From assembly GCA_016719295.1 (NCBI GenBank), contig JADKAF010000001.1:4464001-4528000 (forward strand): 64,000 nucleotides of DNA. The letters are read 5' to 3'. Each line of letters starts with the position of its first letter. The first letter of the stretch is position 1. The stretch is from Planctomycetota bacterium. Lineage in GTDB: Bacteria; Planctomycetota; UBA1135; JADKAF01. Shown one piece after another: positions 27,099 through 36,700 of this stretch. The notes beneath the pieces were generated by a model. It was not told the DNA's origin. It searched no databases and saw nothing but the letters and a program-made list of their open reading frames with translations. The position numbers and the translations under genes are program-made.

Positions 27099-27641
27099 TC
27101 AAACTCTGAGAATCGTCGTCGCGAGGAGCTTGGATATCTGCTCACGTCGCGGTGGCTCGAGCTTCGAGCCATAGATTCCGCTCGACTCCTCAGAGTGGAG
27201 GAGCAGGAGGAAAGAGGGCAGCAGCTCGGCGGAAAGCTTCTCGCAAGCCGGGTCGAATCGGATCGACTTCGGAAGCGGACCGATGCCAGCGCTGAGCGCC
27301 GCGTCGGAGCAGTCTTCATGATCGAAGCAGAGGAGCGGAGCTGCGCCTGGCGCGTCAGACCCGAGATGCTCGAGGTGCTCGCCAGCCGCCTCCCCGCACC
27401 CTGCGTGTTCCCGCGACGCCAGCTCGATGGAGCTGTGGTCACGAAGCGACACGACCGCATGCTCCTCGTGCTCCGCCTCACAGCAAATCGAGCTGGAATG
27501 AACGAACTCCACTGCGCTCGCGCAGTGAGGCCCGTCGCAGACCACGAAGAGCCGGAGATAGCCCACGAGCAACACGAGCAGCAGCCCCCAAGCAGTCGCT
27601 CGGGGGATCATCGCTGCCGTTCGCTTGGGCTGGGTACGCAT
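27099..27641 (-). CDS. Cys/His-rich exported protein at the head of the Czc operon
   Basis: A 180-residue protein with one N-terminal membrane or signal helix (about residues 16-33, WGLLLVLLVGYLRLFVVC). The mature part is rich in metal-ligand residues: CDGPHC, SSICCEAEHEEHA, REHAGCGEAAGEHLEH and CFDHEDC. An ATG ten codons in (27611) is an alternative start. It occupies the place of czcI, the small periplasmic regulator-like gene before czcC in Cupriavidus, but I see no clear sequence relationship. It probably binds metal in the periplasm. Confidence 0.7.
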   Translation of the reverse strand: MRTQPKRTAAMIPRATAWGLLLVLLVGYLRLFVVCDGPHCASAVEFVHSSSICCEAEHEEHAVVSLRDHSSIELASREHAGCGEAAGEHLEHLGSDAPGAAPLLCFDHEDCSDAALSAGIGPLPKSIRFDPACEKLSAELLPSFLLLLHSEESSGIYGSKLEPPRREQISKLLATTILRV

Positions 27642-27745
27642 GGATTCGCGGAGGAGAACGCGCTAGGCAGTCTTTCGGGTAGGGCCGTGCTCGGGTGAAG
27701 GAGTAAAGCAAGGAACTCGCCGCTCCCGCTCCGAGCGGTCTACCC

Positions 27746-27785
27746 GTGATCCGGAAGTCCGTCAAGGACCGGACTGGCGGATCAC
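27746..27785. terminator. Long imperfect hairpin upstream of the metal operon
   Basis: GTGATCCG-ga-AGTCCG, 12-base loop region, then CGGACT-gg-CGGATCAC: two stems of 8 and 6 bp separated by one 2-base mismatch. It lies 105 bp upstream of the Czc operon start and 133 bp downstream of the stop at 27918 on the same strand. It may terminate the upstream lipoprotein gene or be an operator for the metal operon. No T-run. Confidence 0.5.
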
Positions 27786-27917
27786 GACAGCGGAAGGCTC
27801 GTGCTATGCGCGCCTTCTCGCGCCATCTCGACCTCGATCTTCGACCCGCGGCAAGGACGGCGCAGCGCCTGAGAGCCCCGCGGGATCATCCTCGGATCGA
27901 GCTAACGAAGGTCCGTG

Positions 27918-28490
27918 TCAGCGTGTCGGCCACTCCAGCCCCTCGGGCAGCTTCGGCCGCTCGCGCCGGAACCATCCGCTCGCGACGATGGTGTGGTTGC
28001 CCTGCGCGTCCTTCTCGAGCTTGCCTTTCGCGGCGACGAGGTCGAGGAGCCGCAGGTCCCCGAGCGGATCGGCGAGCGTCTTGCCCTGCGCGTCGCGCGC
28101 CTCGACGGTCAGCGAGGCCTGCGCCCTCTTCTCGCCCGGGATGCAGCAGTAGTCCCACGGCGTCGGGCAGGTGTCCGTCGAGTCCGGGCCGCCGCCGCAG
28201 TAGTCGAGCTTGGTGTCGATGAGCGTGAACACGGCCAGGCCGGGCACGATGCTGCTGACGCGCCCGTAGACGACGACCTCGCCGTTCGTGTCGGCCTGCG
28301 CCCGCAGATCGGCGACGGAGCGCGCGCTCGCGGGATCCGCGGCGAGACGGAGCGCTGCTCCGGGACCGCTGGTCGAGGGAGAGCCGCCGCCTCCGCCGCC
28401 GTCCGTAGTGGGCTCGCTCTTCGAGCAACTCGCGAGTGAGAGCAGACCGGCGAGCAGAGCAACGTGACATCCGATTATCGAGAACTTCAT
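27918..28490 (-). CDS. Hypothetical lipoprotein
   Basis: A 190-residue protein: lipoprotein signal MKFSIIGCHVALLAGLLSLA with lipobox LASC, a Gly-rich linker, and a domain with strand-rich NGEVVVYGRVSSIVPGLAVF and paired cysteines (CGGGPDSTDTCPTPWDYCC). The strand pattern resembles an OB-fold-like 'YGRV' nucleic-acid or sugar-binding barrel, but this is uncertain. Its ATG overlaps the TGA that would end the ABC-permease scrap upstream (ATGA). Confidence 0.7.
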   Translation of the reverse strand: MKFSIIGCHVALLAGLLSLASCSKSEPTTDGGGGGGSPSTSGPGAALRLAADPASARSVADLRAQADTNGEVVVYGRVSSIVPGLAVFTLIDTKLDYCGGGPDSTDTCPTPWDYCCIPGEKRAQASLTVEARDAQGKTLADPLGDLRLLDLVAAKGKLEKDAQGNHTIVASGWFRRERPKLPEGLEWPTR

Positions 28491-28622
28491 GTGCGGCCCT
28501 CCCAGGGCATCGACCAACGGAACGCGTACCGAGCGCAGCGCGGGCAGCAGTCCGCCCAACGCGCCGGCGCCGAGTGCGGCGGCGAGTCCGACGCCGCGCA
28601 CGAGAGGCGAGAAATCAAGGCG
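28491..28622 (-). pseudogene. C-terminal scrap of an FtsX/MacB-type ABC transporter permease
   Basis: RLDFSPLVRGVGLAAALGAG and GGLLPALRSVRVPLVDAL are the last helix and the conserved tail of FtsX-domain permeases. The rest of the gene is missing. A one-base change after the VDAL codons also removes the natural stop, which in the neighbouring frame (EGRT, stop) overlaps the next ATG. The upstream sequence is an unrelated lipoprotein-like gene. Confidence 0.55.
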
Positions 28623-28918
28623 ACGGGCAGCTTCACCAGCCGGCCGCTGCCGCCTTCGCGGCGGTGCTGGTCGAGCCACGCCAAGAGCTCAGCGCGCTCG
28701 GCGATCGGCGGTCCCGCCTCGAAGGCCCGCTCGGGATAGGGCGTCTTGTCTCCGGGCGATCCTGGGGAAGTCGACGACGTCATGGGATCGGGCTGCGCGG
28801 AATCGGGCGTCGACGAGTCGGACGGCGGAGCAGGTTGCTGCGCAGAATCGCAGCTCGACCCAGCGGCGAGAAGCGCGAGGAGTGCGTGGACGCGGATGTT
28901 CCCGAGCGGACCGTGCAT
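28623..28918 (-). CDS. Lipoprotein-like protein with truncated 3' end
   Basis: From the ATG at 28918: signal IRVHALLALLAAGSSC, a Ser/Pro/Asp-rich linker, then PYPERAFEAGPPIAERAELL and AWLDQHRREGGSGRLVKLPV. Past residue 98 the frame runs on into permease-like DNA in the wrong frame, so the true 3' end is gone. The mature domain is not recognised. It appears fused by deletion to the ABC-permease scrap. Confidence 0.45.
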
Positions 28919-29121
28919 GAGGAGCACCCTGTGCGGGGAATCGAAGAGGGAGCGCGGTCCCACGATAGCGCATCTATCCTGGCGCATCGCTACCACGACG
29001 AGCGCTGCATCGGCGTCCCACCCCGCGCTCCAGAACATCGGCGGGTGCCGCTGAGGAGTTCCGGCGAACGCACCACTCCGCTACGCGAAGCTGTCGGCGC
29101 TCACCTCGCGCAGAGACCGCG

Positions 29122-29331
29122 TCAACCCATCCCCGCAAGGAGCTCCGCCACCGCCCCCCGCGGGATCAAGACGCGCGATGTCGCGGCGATCGGTCGAGCC
29201 TCACGGTGGCGCCGGAAGAAGCGCTCGTCCTCCGAGCGGTAGCTGCTGGAGAACTCGACCGTGGGCTCAGCGGGCACGCTGATCGATGGTGCTGGCTGCG
29301 CACCTACGGCGGCGCCGACCACGCCATGCAC
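29122..29331 (-). CDS. Small hypothetical protein
   Basis: A 69-residue frame ending SRVLIPRGAVAELLAGMG, with the middle part SYRSEDERFFRRHREARP. It follows the SpoVG-like gene by 23 bp on the same strand, the only argument for its being real. No family recognised. Confidence 0.35.
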   Translation of the reverse strand: MHGVVGAAVGAQPAPSISVPAEPTVEFSSSYRSEDERFFRRHREARPIAATSRVLIPRGAVAELLAGMG

Positions 29332-29354
29332 GCCGCCGCGCTAGAGATCCCGCC

Positions 29355-29624
29355 TCAACCCAGCTTCGGCCCGATCGCCTCGAGCACCGCCCGCTCCACC
29401 TGCTCGCGCGCCGCTGCGTCGACCGGACGGACAAGTTCTCGGCGCCGGCCGCTCGTGGACGTAGGCGCGGGGAAGGAGAGCGTCAGGCTACCGGACCGAG
29501 TGCGGCGAACGGCGATGCCGTCGATCACGAGCAAGGCGTCGATGATGACTGCGACGAAGCCCAGGAGGCCGGAGAGGCGGTCCTGGTCGGTCCCTGGGGT
29601 GAACGAAGTCGTCGTGATCCGCAT
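29355..29624 (-). CDS. SpoVG-like protein
   Basis: An 89-residue protein: LLVIDGIAVRRTRSGSLTLS followed by FPAPTSTSGRRRELVRPVDA and a C-terminal helix (REQVERAVLEAI). The 'I.I..I...R...G.L.LSFP......R...RP' pattern is that of SpoVG, a small site-specific DNA/RNA-binding protein; related short proteins occur on mobile elements. The first 30 residues are unusual and may not belong. It lies at the border of the phage-like element. Confidence 0.55.
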   Translation of the reverse strand: MRITTTSFTPGTDQDRLSGLLGFVAVIIDALLVIDGIAVRRTRSGSLTLSFPAPTSTSGRRRELVRPVDAAAREQVERAVLEAIGPKLG

Positions 29625-29925
29625 CTACCGGCACCGTGCCCATGGAAACGCTCAGCGCACGAGCTAGCTCGGGATCATATCCGGTACAGATTTCCACGTC
29701 ATAGCATTTAGTTGAAATCCAATTGTGCACATTAGGACATACCGAGTCGTTATGAAAACTCAACCGCTCGAATGTCTCGGGGCACGCGACCGGCTGTGCG
29801 ATCATGCAGCTCGTTCGAGTCGGGTGTCCCCCAGCCCCGCGTAGTGCAGTGGCTAACTAGTGCGGAGTACGAGGGATGGTTGTAGCATTGCGTCCGGGTG
29901 GTGTGGGAAAGCGGAGACGAAGAAC
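29625..29925. other. Gap of lower GC without a gene
   Basis: About 29,680-29,790 is clearly more A/T-rich than the surroundings. It likely holds divergent promoters for the SpoVG-like gene (-) and the 380-residue gene (+). No operator-like palindrome was picked out by eye. Confidence 0.4.
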
Positions 29926-31068
29926 ATGATCGCGCATCAACTTGGGGAGTTCATCCGCGCCGCGCGCACAGACGGTTCGGCAGTGGCGCTCCAGCACGGT
30001 TTGGTGCCAACGACTTCCGAGCGAGCAGTGATAGGCGCCCTGACCGATCTGAGAGCGCTTGGCTCGAGTGTGGCCGACTTGATGGCAACGAGTCGGGTGC
30101 CGGATACCGTGCTTGGCGAGCCTGGGTGGATGGCCGCGATCCGAGATTGCAGCTCGGAGCACACGGTTCAGCGCCTGTTCGCGAACGGTTCCGCCAGGCC
30201 GACGGCCCTGAAGTCGACGGAGGACATGATTCGCGACCTCATCGGCGCGTACGATCGAGTCGGCAGCATCGAGACCTGCTTGATCCGCAGCTCGTCGCCC
30301 GATGGCGTCTTGGTGAACGCGTCTGGGTCGTTTCCGACTGTTCCCGCCGAGCCTCGGACGACGCTGGAGGAGTTGACGCTCGCGTGTGGGGAAAGGGAGC
30401 TCTGGCACGGAGGGCACGGACTCGGCCACCAGTCGGGGCGCTCCGCTTCGGGAGAAGAGATCGGCGGCCCGCCCTTCGTGAGGCTAGGCGTGACGGTCAC
30501 CACTTCGAAGGCTCGAGCGGACCACTGGCAACCTCGGCGCACTTGGGATGAGCCCGCACTTCATGCGCTGCGCATTCCTAGCTTCGCACGCGAACTCCTT
30601 CGGGAGGTCAAGGAGCTGAAGCGGATCGTCGAGCGCAAGGATGTCGATGCTCACCTGCAACGGGCCGACCAAGAGAAGGACCCTGAACCGGTCGTTCGTG
30701 GGGCTATGTTCCCTAGCCGAGACGCGACCGAGATCTTGTTGCGGTACGAGCCGGAGAAAGGCTTCCCGCTCACGATCTGGGCAAGTGGAGTGGCGCCGCG
30801 ATCCCTGAAGCAACCGCCGCCGCAGGTAGAGGGTGTGCTGATGAAGGCGCTGACGGTGGCGATGGAAGCGCGCAGAGGGTCCGTCCCATCGGTTTCTTAC
30901 CGGGGACACTTCGAGCCGCAGTCGCTGCAGATCCGACCGGGCGGGAGCCGGCAGCAGTTCCTGGACTGGTGGGAGGAGTTCATTTCCAGAGGCCAGCCGC
31001 TCGTGCCGAGCGGCAAGAAAGACATCTACCTCGTGAGCTGGCGGATGGCGCTCAGCCCTTCGCAGTAG
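29926..31068 (+). CDS. Hypothetical protein, 380 residues
   Basis: From the ATG at 29926, preceded by GGAGACGAAGAAC, a usable ribosome site. Soluble, no signal or helices. An N-terminal helical part (LGEFIRAARTDGSAVALQHG, AVIGALTDLRALGSSVADLM) precedes a mixed region and the end RQQFLDWWEEFISRGQPLVP, which reads like a globular alpha/beta fold. I recognise no family. It is the first plus-strand gene of the phage-like block and ends in a strong hairpin, so it forms its own transcription unit. On position alone it could be a defence or regulatory gene. Confidence 0.7.
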   Translation: MIAHQLGEFIRAARTDGSAVALQHGLVPTTSERAVIGALTDLRALGSSVADLMATSRVPDTVLGEPGWMAAIRDCSSEHTVQRLFANGSARPTALKSTEDMIRDLIGAYDRVGSIETCLIRSSSPDGVLVNASGSFPTVPAEPRTTLEELTLACGERELWHGGHGLGHQSGRSASGEEIGGPPFVRLGVTVTTSKARADHWQPRRTWDEPALHALRIPSFARELLREVKELKRIVERKDVDAHLQRADQEKDPEPVVRGAMFPSRDATEILLRYEPEKGFPLTIWASGVAPRSLKQPPPQVEGVLMKALTVAMEARRGSVPSVSYRGHFEPQSLQIRPGGSRQQFLDWWEEFISRGQPLVPSGKKDIYLVSWRMALSPSQ

Positions 31069-31073
31069 AGAGC

Positions 31074-31096
31074 GCCGGGCGACGCCGTCGCCCGGC
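31074..31096 (+). terminator. Strong hairpin after the 380-residue gene
   Basis: A perfect 10-bp GC stem GCCGGGCGAC / GTCGCCCGGC with a 3-base loop, starting 6 bp after the stop at 31068. No T-run follows. Confidence 0.65.
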
Positions 31097-31297
31097 GACG
31101 CCGGTCAACAGCGCGAAAAACCGAGTTCGTTGGAAAGCTGCCACCGCCTTATAGATCAAGGCTTCCGGCTCCGGATCGAGGTCTCGACACGCTCGCCGGA
31201 GCGACGGGAGAGCGACGACGCCCCCGGGAAACGGCGCGCGCAGTAGGCCAATGTCTGGTTCGACGGCGCGGCGCCCTTTCCAAGGCAGGACCCTGGG

Positions 31298-31558
31298 ATG
31301 GCAACGTCCGCACCGAACTCGAGCCTATCTGCCCGCACTCTCGCGATCGACGAGGAGCTCGCCGACGCCGGCCTCAAAGTCACCTTGGGCGCGTCCGAAG
31401 CCTGTGGCGTACTGCGCGTCGATCGCCGCACGCTGAACCGGTTGATCGCCACGAGGGCGCTCGCCGCGACGCGAATGACGCCGAACGGCAGCTCGCGCGT
31501 CCTGCTCCGCCGGCGCGAGCTTGCTTCCTTCCTGGCCCGGCTCGAGGAGGCGCGCTGA
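31298..31558 (+). CDS. Excisionase-like helix-turn-helix protein
   Basis: An 86-residue protein with a winged-helix/MerR-like DNA-binding pattern: VTLGASEACGVLRVDRRTLN, RLIATRALAATRMTPNGSSR and the wing VLLRRRELASFLARL. This matches 'helix-turn-helix, excisionase family' proteins that assist integrases or regulate mobile elements. It lies just before the large primase/helicase gene and is the natural candidate regulator of the element. Confidence 0.75.
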   Translation: MATSAPNSSLSARTLAIDEELADAGLKVTLGASEACGVLRVDRRTLNRLIATRALAATRMTPNGSSRVLLRRRELASFLARLEEAR

Positions 31559-31584
31559 GCCGCTGCCGCCCGCTCTCGTAGCGG

Positions 31585-31928
31585 GTGGCCGAGCGGACTC
31601 GGTCGATGTCGCCGCCGGGTGCGGTTCCCGGCTCGGGCTGCGTCCCGGGCTCGTCAGCCGACTGGGCCGCGCGAGCCGCGGGCGCCTGGCAGCTCCGTCG
31701 CAACTACGCGGACCGACTGCGCAAGATGGAGCGAAACCGCGACGCGCACGTCGCGCTCCTCGCCAGCGAGTTCGACCTCCTGTGCCCGCGGCCCAGCGAC
31801 TTCGGCCTATGCGATGCAAGTGACGACGGGGGGATTCTCATCGGTTTCCCCAACGATGAATTCCGGCTTCACGTGACTCCGGAGGATGCCGCGGCGAAGG
31901 CGGTAATCTGGCGCTCGAACGGCACTAG
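31585..31928 (+). pseudogene. Primase/helicase gene, 5' part, cut by IS1380
   Basis: Starts at GTG 31585 or ATG 31606. It reads WQLRRNYADRLRKMERNRDA (helical) and GILIGFPNDEFRLHVTPEDA, then stops at the CTAG duplication (31925-31928). Removing 31929-33762 and one CTAG joins this frame in register with the 3' part: ...WRSNGTS joins RQTFPGRWRTPQ. It is therefore the N-terminus of the 33763-37751 protein, not a separate gene. Confidence 0.8.
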
Positions 31929-33762
31929 TCCTCAAACAAGCGAATGCGGATCGCGGGCGACCGCAGGTGAGTGTGGCGTAGAGCGGGCACGAGCTCGTCT
32001 TCTGCCGCCAGGCGGCAGGGTCGAATCGTCCAATCCACTTCGCTTCGTCTCGTCCTCCGTGTCCGTCGTGGCTCGTCAGTCCGTTCGCGCAAGGCCTCGG
32101 CTCTATCGTCGTCAGCAGCGCATCGCGCGCACGGCGTCCGAACCGCGAAGCAGCGCTGCGAGCAGTGGCGTCCAGCCTAGAAAGCGCACGACGGTGCGCC
32201 TCCCCGTTCGAAGCACTTGTGCAGGAATGCGGATCATCCAGTTGAGGAAGGTCCGGAACTCCATCTTCAGGACTCGGTCGCGCTCTTCTTCGCGGCGTTC
32301 GCTCCACCGCCCCTTGGTTGGCAAGACAAGTGCGAGCCATGCCTTCAGAGACCAGGCGATCGCCGTCATCACCATGTATGCCCAGTTCGCGACGAGCGTA
32401 TCGACAGGTGCTCGCAGCGAGTGCACTCCGCCCTTCAGCTGCGCGAGGAGGTTCTCCTGGTTGCAGCGCTGATTCGCCTGAAGCACGACCGCGCTGGGCG
32501 AATCCGCATCACGGTTCGTGATGTGAAGAAGAACACCGTCTCGGGCTCGAGCTCCAACTGCCCGCGTCGCACTTCGATCGTCTTCTTCAGGACCACCATC
32601 CGGAACTCGCGAGAGCACGCGCTTGGTTGGTAGCGCATCTCCGCGACATCTTCGCGCTCGAGCCGGAGGTTCTTGTATCCGCGCTCCTCGACGATGGCTT
32701 TGCGATGATTCTCGCGAGGGCTCCTCTGCAGCTCCGATCCAGATCCTCGCTTCTTCCGCTTCAGGGGCGTCCAGGACGCGCTGGGGAGATTCGCGGCCTG
32801 CATCACGAGCGGCGTATTCGCAGCGTAGCCGAAGATGAACTCGACCCCATCTTCGTGCCAGCGATCCAGATGCTGCGACTGGGAGAAGGCGGTATCACCA
32901 CGTAGCAGGACGGAGCGGAAGCCGGCCTTGCGGACCAATGCAATCGTCCGATCCGCCATCTCGGCTGCGCCTTCGTGTGACGGACGATTCCCGCGGCGAT
33001 TCTCGATCTCCAGCGGTTCCCTGGTATTGGCGAGCGACGCGACGAGCGGATGATAGCTCCACTCGCCCTTGTAGTTGATGTCGACGCCCTCTCTGCGCTC
33101 GCCATCGGTCGCCACGTACGTACCGTCGAAGTCGATCGTTGCCTTGGCGAAGAAGGCCTCGGGTTGCCGTGCCCACACGCGCAGGCGGCTCTCGTTGATC
33201 GCCGCCTGCAGCTCTGCCACCGCGTCGATCGTGAATCGGCGACAGAAGTCGCCGGCCGTTGTCGGATCGGGGATACGCTGCGCGCCCAACAGGTCGAGGT
33301 AGGCCTCGTTTTTTCTGAGCAGCTCGAGATCCTCGATGGTCTGCCCACCACACAGCGCGCTGTAGGCGAAGTTCAGCGCATGATCGGACTCGTGGTAGGG
33401 CTTGTGCGCTTTGAGCACGCGCACGCGACGATCAATGCTCTCGAAGAGGCCGACCTGCTTCGCAAGCTCGTGAACGACACCTATTCCGCCCGTCGCCAAG
33501 GCGCGATCGCGTTGCGCCAGATCGAAGTGCAGGGGAGTCCTGGTGAACATCGGCAGCGCCTGTCCCTCCCATTCGCGATCTCGGAGGCGATCGTCGATTC
33601 GGCACTTGCGGCGGCGCAGCTCTCGGGATCTATTGCTGGTCACTCGAAACGCTCCTTCAGCTCGTACGCGTTGGATTTCAGCAACCGCGTTGTACGAGCC
33701 CGAAGCGGGCGTTTCGAGCGTTTCTCAGTTCCTTGATTGGGCGCGATGCGCTGGTCCTAGGA
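31929..33762 (-). mobile_element. IS1380-family element with CTAG target duplication
   Basis: An 1,834-bp element with imperfect ends TCCTCAAACAAGCG (31929) and, in reverse from 33762, TCCTAGGACCAGCG, flanked by the 4-bp direct repeat CTAG (31925-31928, 33763-33766). A 4-bp duplication is usual for IS1380. It carries one transposase gene with a frameshift. Its insertion splits the primase/helicase gene. Confidence 0.85.
32112..33550 (-). pseudogene. IS1380-family transposase, frameshifted
   Basis: From the ATG at 33550 (also open to 33643) the frame has the IS1380 N-terminus FDLAQRDRALATGGIGVVHE, catalytic region ATIDFDGTYVATDGERREGV, FRSVLLRGDTAFSQSQHLDR and ERGYKNLRLEREDVAEMRYQ. Near 32,525-32,535 the frame slips at a TTCTTCTTC run; the rest continues one frame away with LQANQRCNQENLLAQLKGGV (the conserved glutamate region 'NQE') and WAYMVMTAIAWSLKAWLALV, ending at 32112. 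One lost base explains the shift. Inactive as sequenced unless frameshifting occurs. Confidence 0.85.
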
Positions 33763-36700
33763 CTAGTCGGCAGACCTTTCCCGGGAGGTGGCGCACGCCG
33801 CAGCGCGCGTTCGTCGTCGATGGGAGCGTGAACCTCGCCAGCGCATCTGCCCTGTGGTTCGAAATAGACGTGAAGGCGGACAAGCATGGCCCCGCGCCGA
33901 CCGTCCGTGGCATCACCGAAGAGACGCCGCTCGGCATCTCCGTCAACCTCGAGGGGCAGACGCTGAAGTTCCCGACGAGGCTTGATGCCAAGCTGTTGCG
34001 CTACCTGCTCCCCTTCGAGCCAAGCGTGGTGAATTGCTCAGGAGTCGGCGCCCACGTCGTGCTTCTTCTCGACGAGGTCCTGTGCTTCGGGCCGCAGGAC
34101 TTCGGTGTGTTGGAGCGATACGCTCGGCTGCAGCGCGATCTCCGTCTCTACGTTCAGCTTCGACTCGCCGAGCTCGGCTACGCCTCCGACGCGATGAATC
34201 CGCTCGCATGCGTGCGCGTCCGCGGATCATGGAATCAGAAGCCCGGACGCCCGCCAAGCGCTGTCTATGGGCTGTTCCAGGGCGAGCGTCGATTCACGCT
34301 CGAAGAGATCGAGGAGACCATCTCTAGCGCCTTGCCGATGCGCCGCGACCTCGAGCTCCCCGCCGCGCTGCGCTCGCGAAGACGTCGCGAGAAGGGGTCC
34401 GGCACTCGGAGCGGGGTCTTCGGGGAGCTCGAGCCGGAGAAGATCCAGCAGCTCGACTTCGCTCGCGACGAGAGCGGTGCCAAGCTGCTCGCGAAGAGCG
34501 GAGCTGGTGCTCCGCGTCACTTCTTCGACCTGCCACCTGGTGAAGGTCAGGCAGGGTACGCGCGCGCCGAGTTCGAGCGCAGGTTCTCCCTCGAAGCACC
34601 GCTGCAGCTTCTGGGGTTCCTGCCCATCGGCGGATTGGGCTACGCACGACCCGGCGGTGTCCCGAAGCGGGACGCGTATACGTTCCAGCGCACGGGCGAA
34701 GGCGCTGAGGGGTACGCGCTGCAGATCGCCGCCGACGGAGTGCGTGTCGGCCATGGACCGCTTGAGCTTGCGCCGGGTTCTACTCTCGGCGTGTTCGAGC
34801 TCGCAGCGATCGCGCTCTACGGCCCCAAAGACGAGCAGAGCTTCAAGAAGGCTTGCGGCAACTTCTACGCTGCGTTGCGTCGCCGCGGATACGGCACCGC
34901 ACTCGATCGCAGTGCTCAGCGATTCGAGCAGGCGCGCGATGCGCTGCCGATACCGCGCGCGACACCGAGTTTCCATCATGAACCGAAGGATCGCGACGAA
35001 GGCCGCCGTGTAGTTCGCGAGCGCCTCGCTGCGCACGTACCAGGCAACGGACAGTCGCTGGCTATTGTCGCGCCTCCTGGGCTCGGCAAGACGATCGCAG
35101 CCATGGACGTCTGCGTGGAGAAGCTCGTGTCGCGAGCGCCTGGGTTCGAGGACGGCCTCGCCATGGTGGCCTTGCCGTGGCTCGATCTCCTCCCCGAGAA
35201 GCTTGTGCCCGCCACGGCGATGGCGGAGCGGACGAACGGCCGTGTCTGCGTCCAACTGGTACAGGGCCGACAGGAGGAGAAAGAGCGAGGGTTCTGGTGC
35301 GAGGACTTCGAGGCCATGCGTCGCCGCGACGCAGCGGGCCATCAGGGGTGCTCCGAATGTTCGCTCGCGACGATCTGCCGGAATGAGTCGGGTCGGTTCC
35401 TTCACGACTTCAGCGCGCTGCGCCTCGAGCACCGGAGGCGTGCAGATGAAACTGCGACGCTGCTGATCGGTACACACGCGATCGCCATGGTGGTGATGGA
35501 GTCGGCGCCCTGGGTAAACGTCGTCCGTGACGACCACACGCCAGCGCCTGACGGTCCGATGGGAGTAGCGAGGACCCTGCGCTTCGAGGTGCAATCCTTG
35601 ATCGAGGCGCGCGCCAGTCTTGACTCGTGGCTCGAGAGTACGTGCGGCGTAGCAGCGGCAGAGCATGCGATGCACGCGTGGAATGAGGACCAGCGCGCCG
35701 CACTCGAGCAGGCGCTGCACCAGCTCGAGGACGATCTTCGAGAAGGCCCCGACTGCGCTGCATGGGGAAGCACTCGCGCGTTCGCGCAGCGCTTCGGCAT
35801 CTCGGACACGGATGGGCGTCATCGGTTCGACAAGTGGACCACAGGCGGCGGAGACGTCGGTCGCTTGGTTGCGATGATGCGGACTCTGGCCGAGCGCAAG
35901 GTGCGGGTTCCTGACGTCGTCGTCGCGCTCATCGTGCGCCGGATGGTGGCGGGCGCCGGGGAGCTCGCGGAGCGACTTGCCCAAGTTGCGGGTGAGCTAC
36001 CTCAGCCGATCAAGAACGAGCTCCTCGCGGGTCGGATCAAGGCTCCTCCGCGCGGAGAGAACTTCGCGAGCGCCTGGAGCTGGGAGCGGCCCCAGGACGG
36101 CGAGCCACTGGAGTCCGTTCCCGCGATCTCTGATTCGCTGTTGGAGCTCCTGCGCTTGCAGTGCGAGAACACTCCGTTCGGGATCGACATCGCTCCGCGC
36201 AAGCAAGGCGGGGGCTACCGCGCGTACGTGCCGAACCGGACGATGCTCGATGCTCTGAAGCGGGGCAAGGTGATCTCCCTCAGCGTAGAGGAGCCGGTGT
36301 TCGCTCTGCTGGACGCGCTGCCGATTCGGTTCGAGCTCTTCTCGTTCTGGCCGTCGACGCTGCGCGCGATCGGGATCCAGGTGAACCGCCAGGACGTCGT
36401 GGGCACCGGCGGATCCGTGGTCACGGTCGATCGCCTCGGCGCGGGGAAGCGCGTCGCCTGCTCGCCGAAGCGGGAACGCTCGAAGCAGGCGCGGAACCAG
36501 AACGTCGAGGTCGCGCCCGCCGGTGTGTCCGAACCGGACGCGATGTTCCGGCGGCTGGTTCGCGAGCTGGCTCGGTTGCACGTGGAGGGGCGCAGTGGTT
36601 ACGAGTCAATGAGAGGAGGGCCGCTCGGCGCTGTAGTGCACGGGGCAGATCTCCTTGCGCTAGAGGCGGATTCGGACACGAAGTGGATGATCGAGACCGA

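Noticed and set aside
33543..33762. N-terminal extension of the primase/helicase frame into the IS1380 element
   Set aside because: These codons lie inside the IS; the true N-terminus is at 31585-31928 and joins in frame when the IS is removed.
34227..35984. Open frame of 585 codons on the minus strand
   Set aside because: Antisense of the primase/helicase gene, which has Walker and primase motifs.
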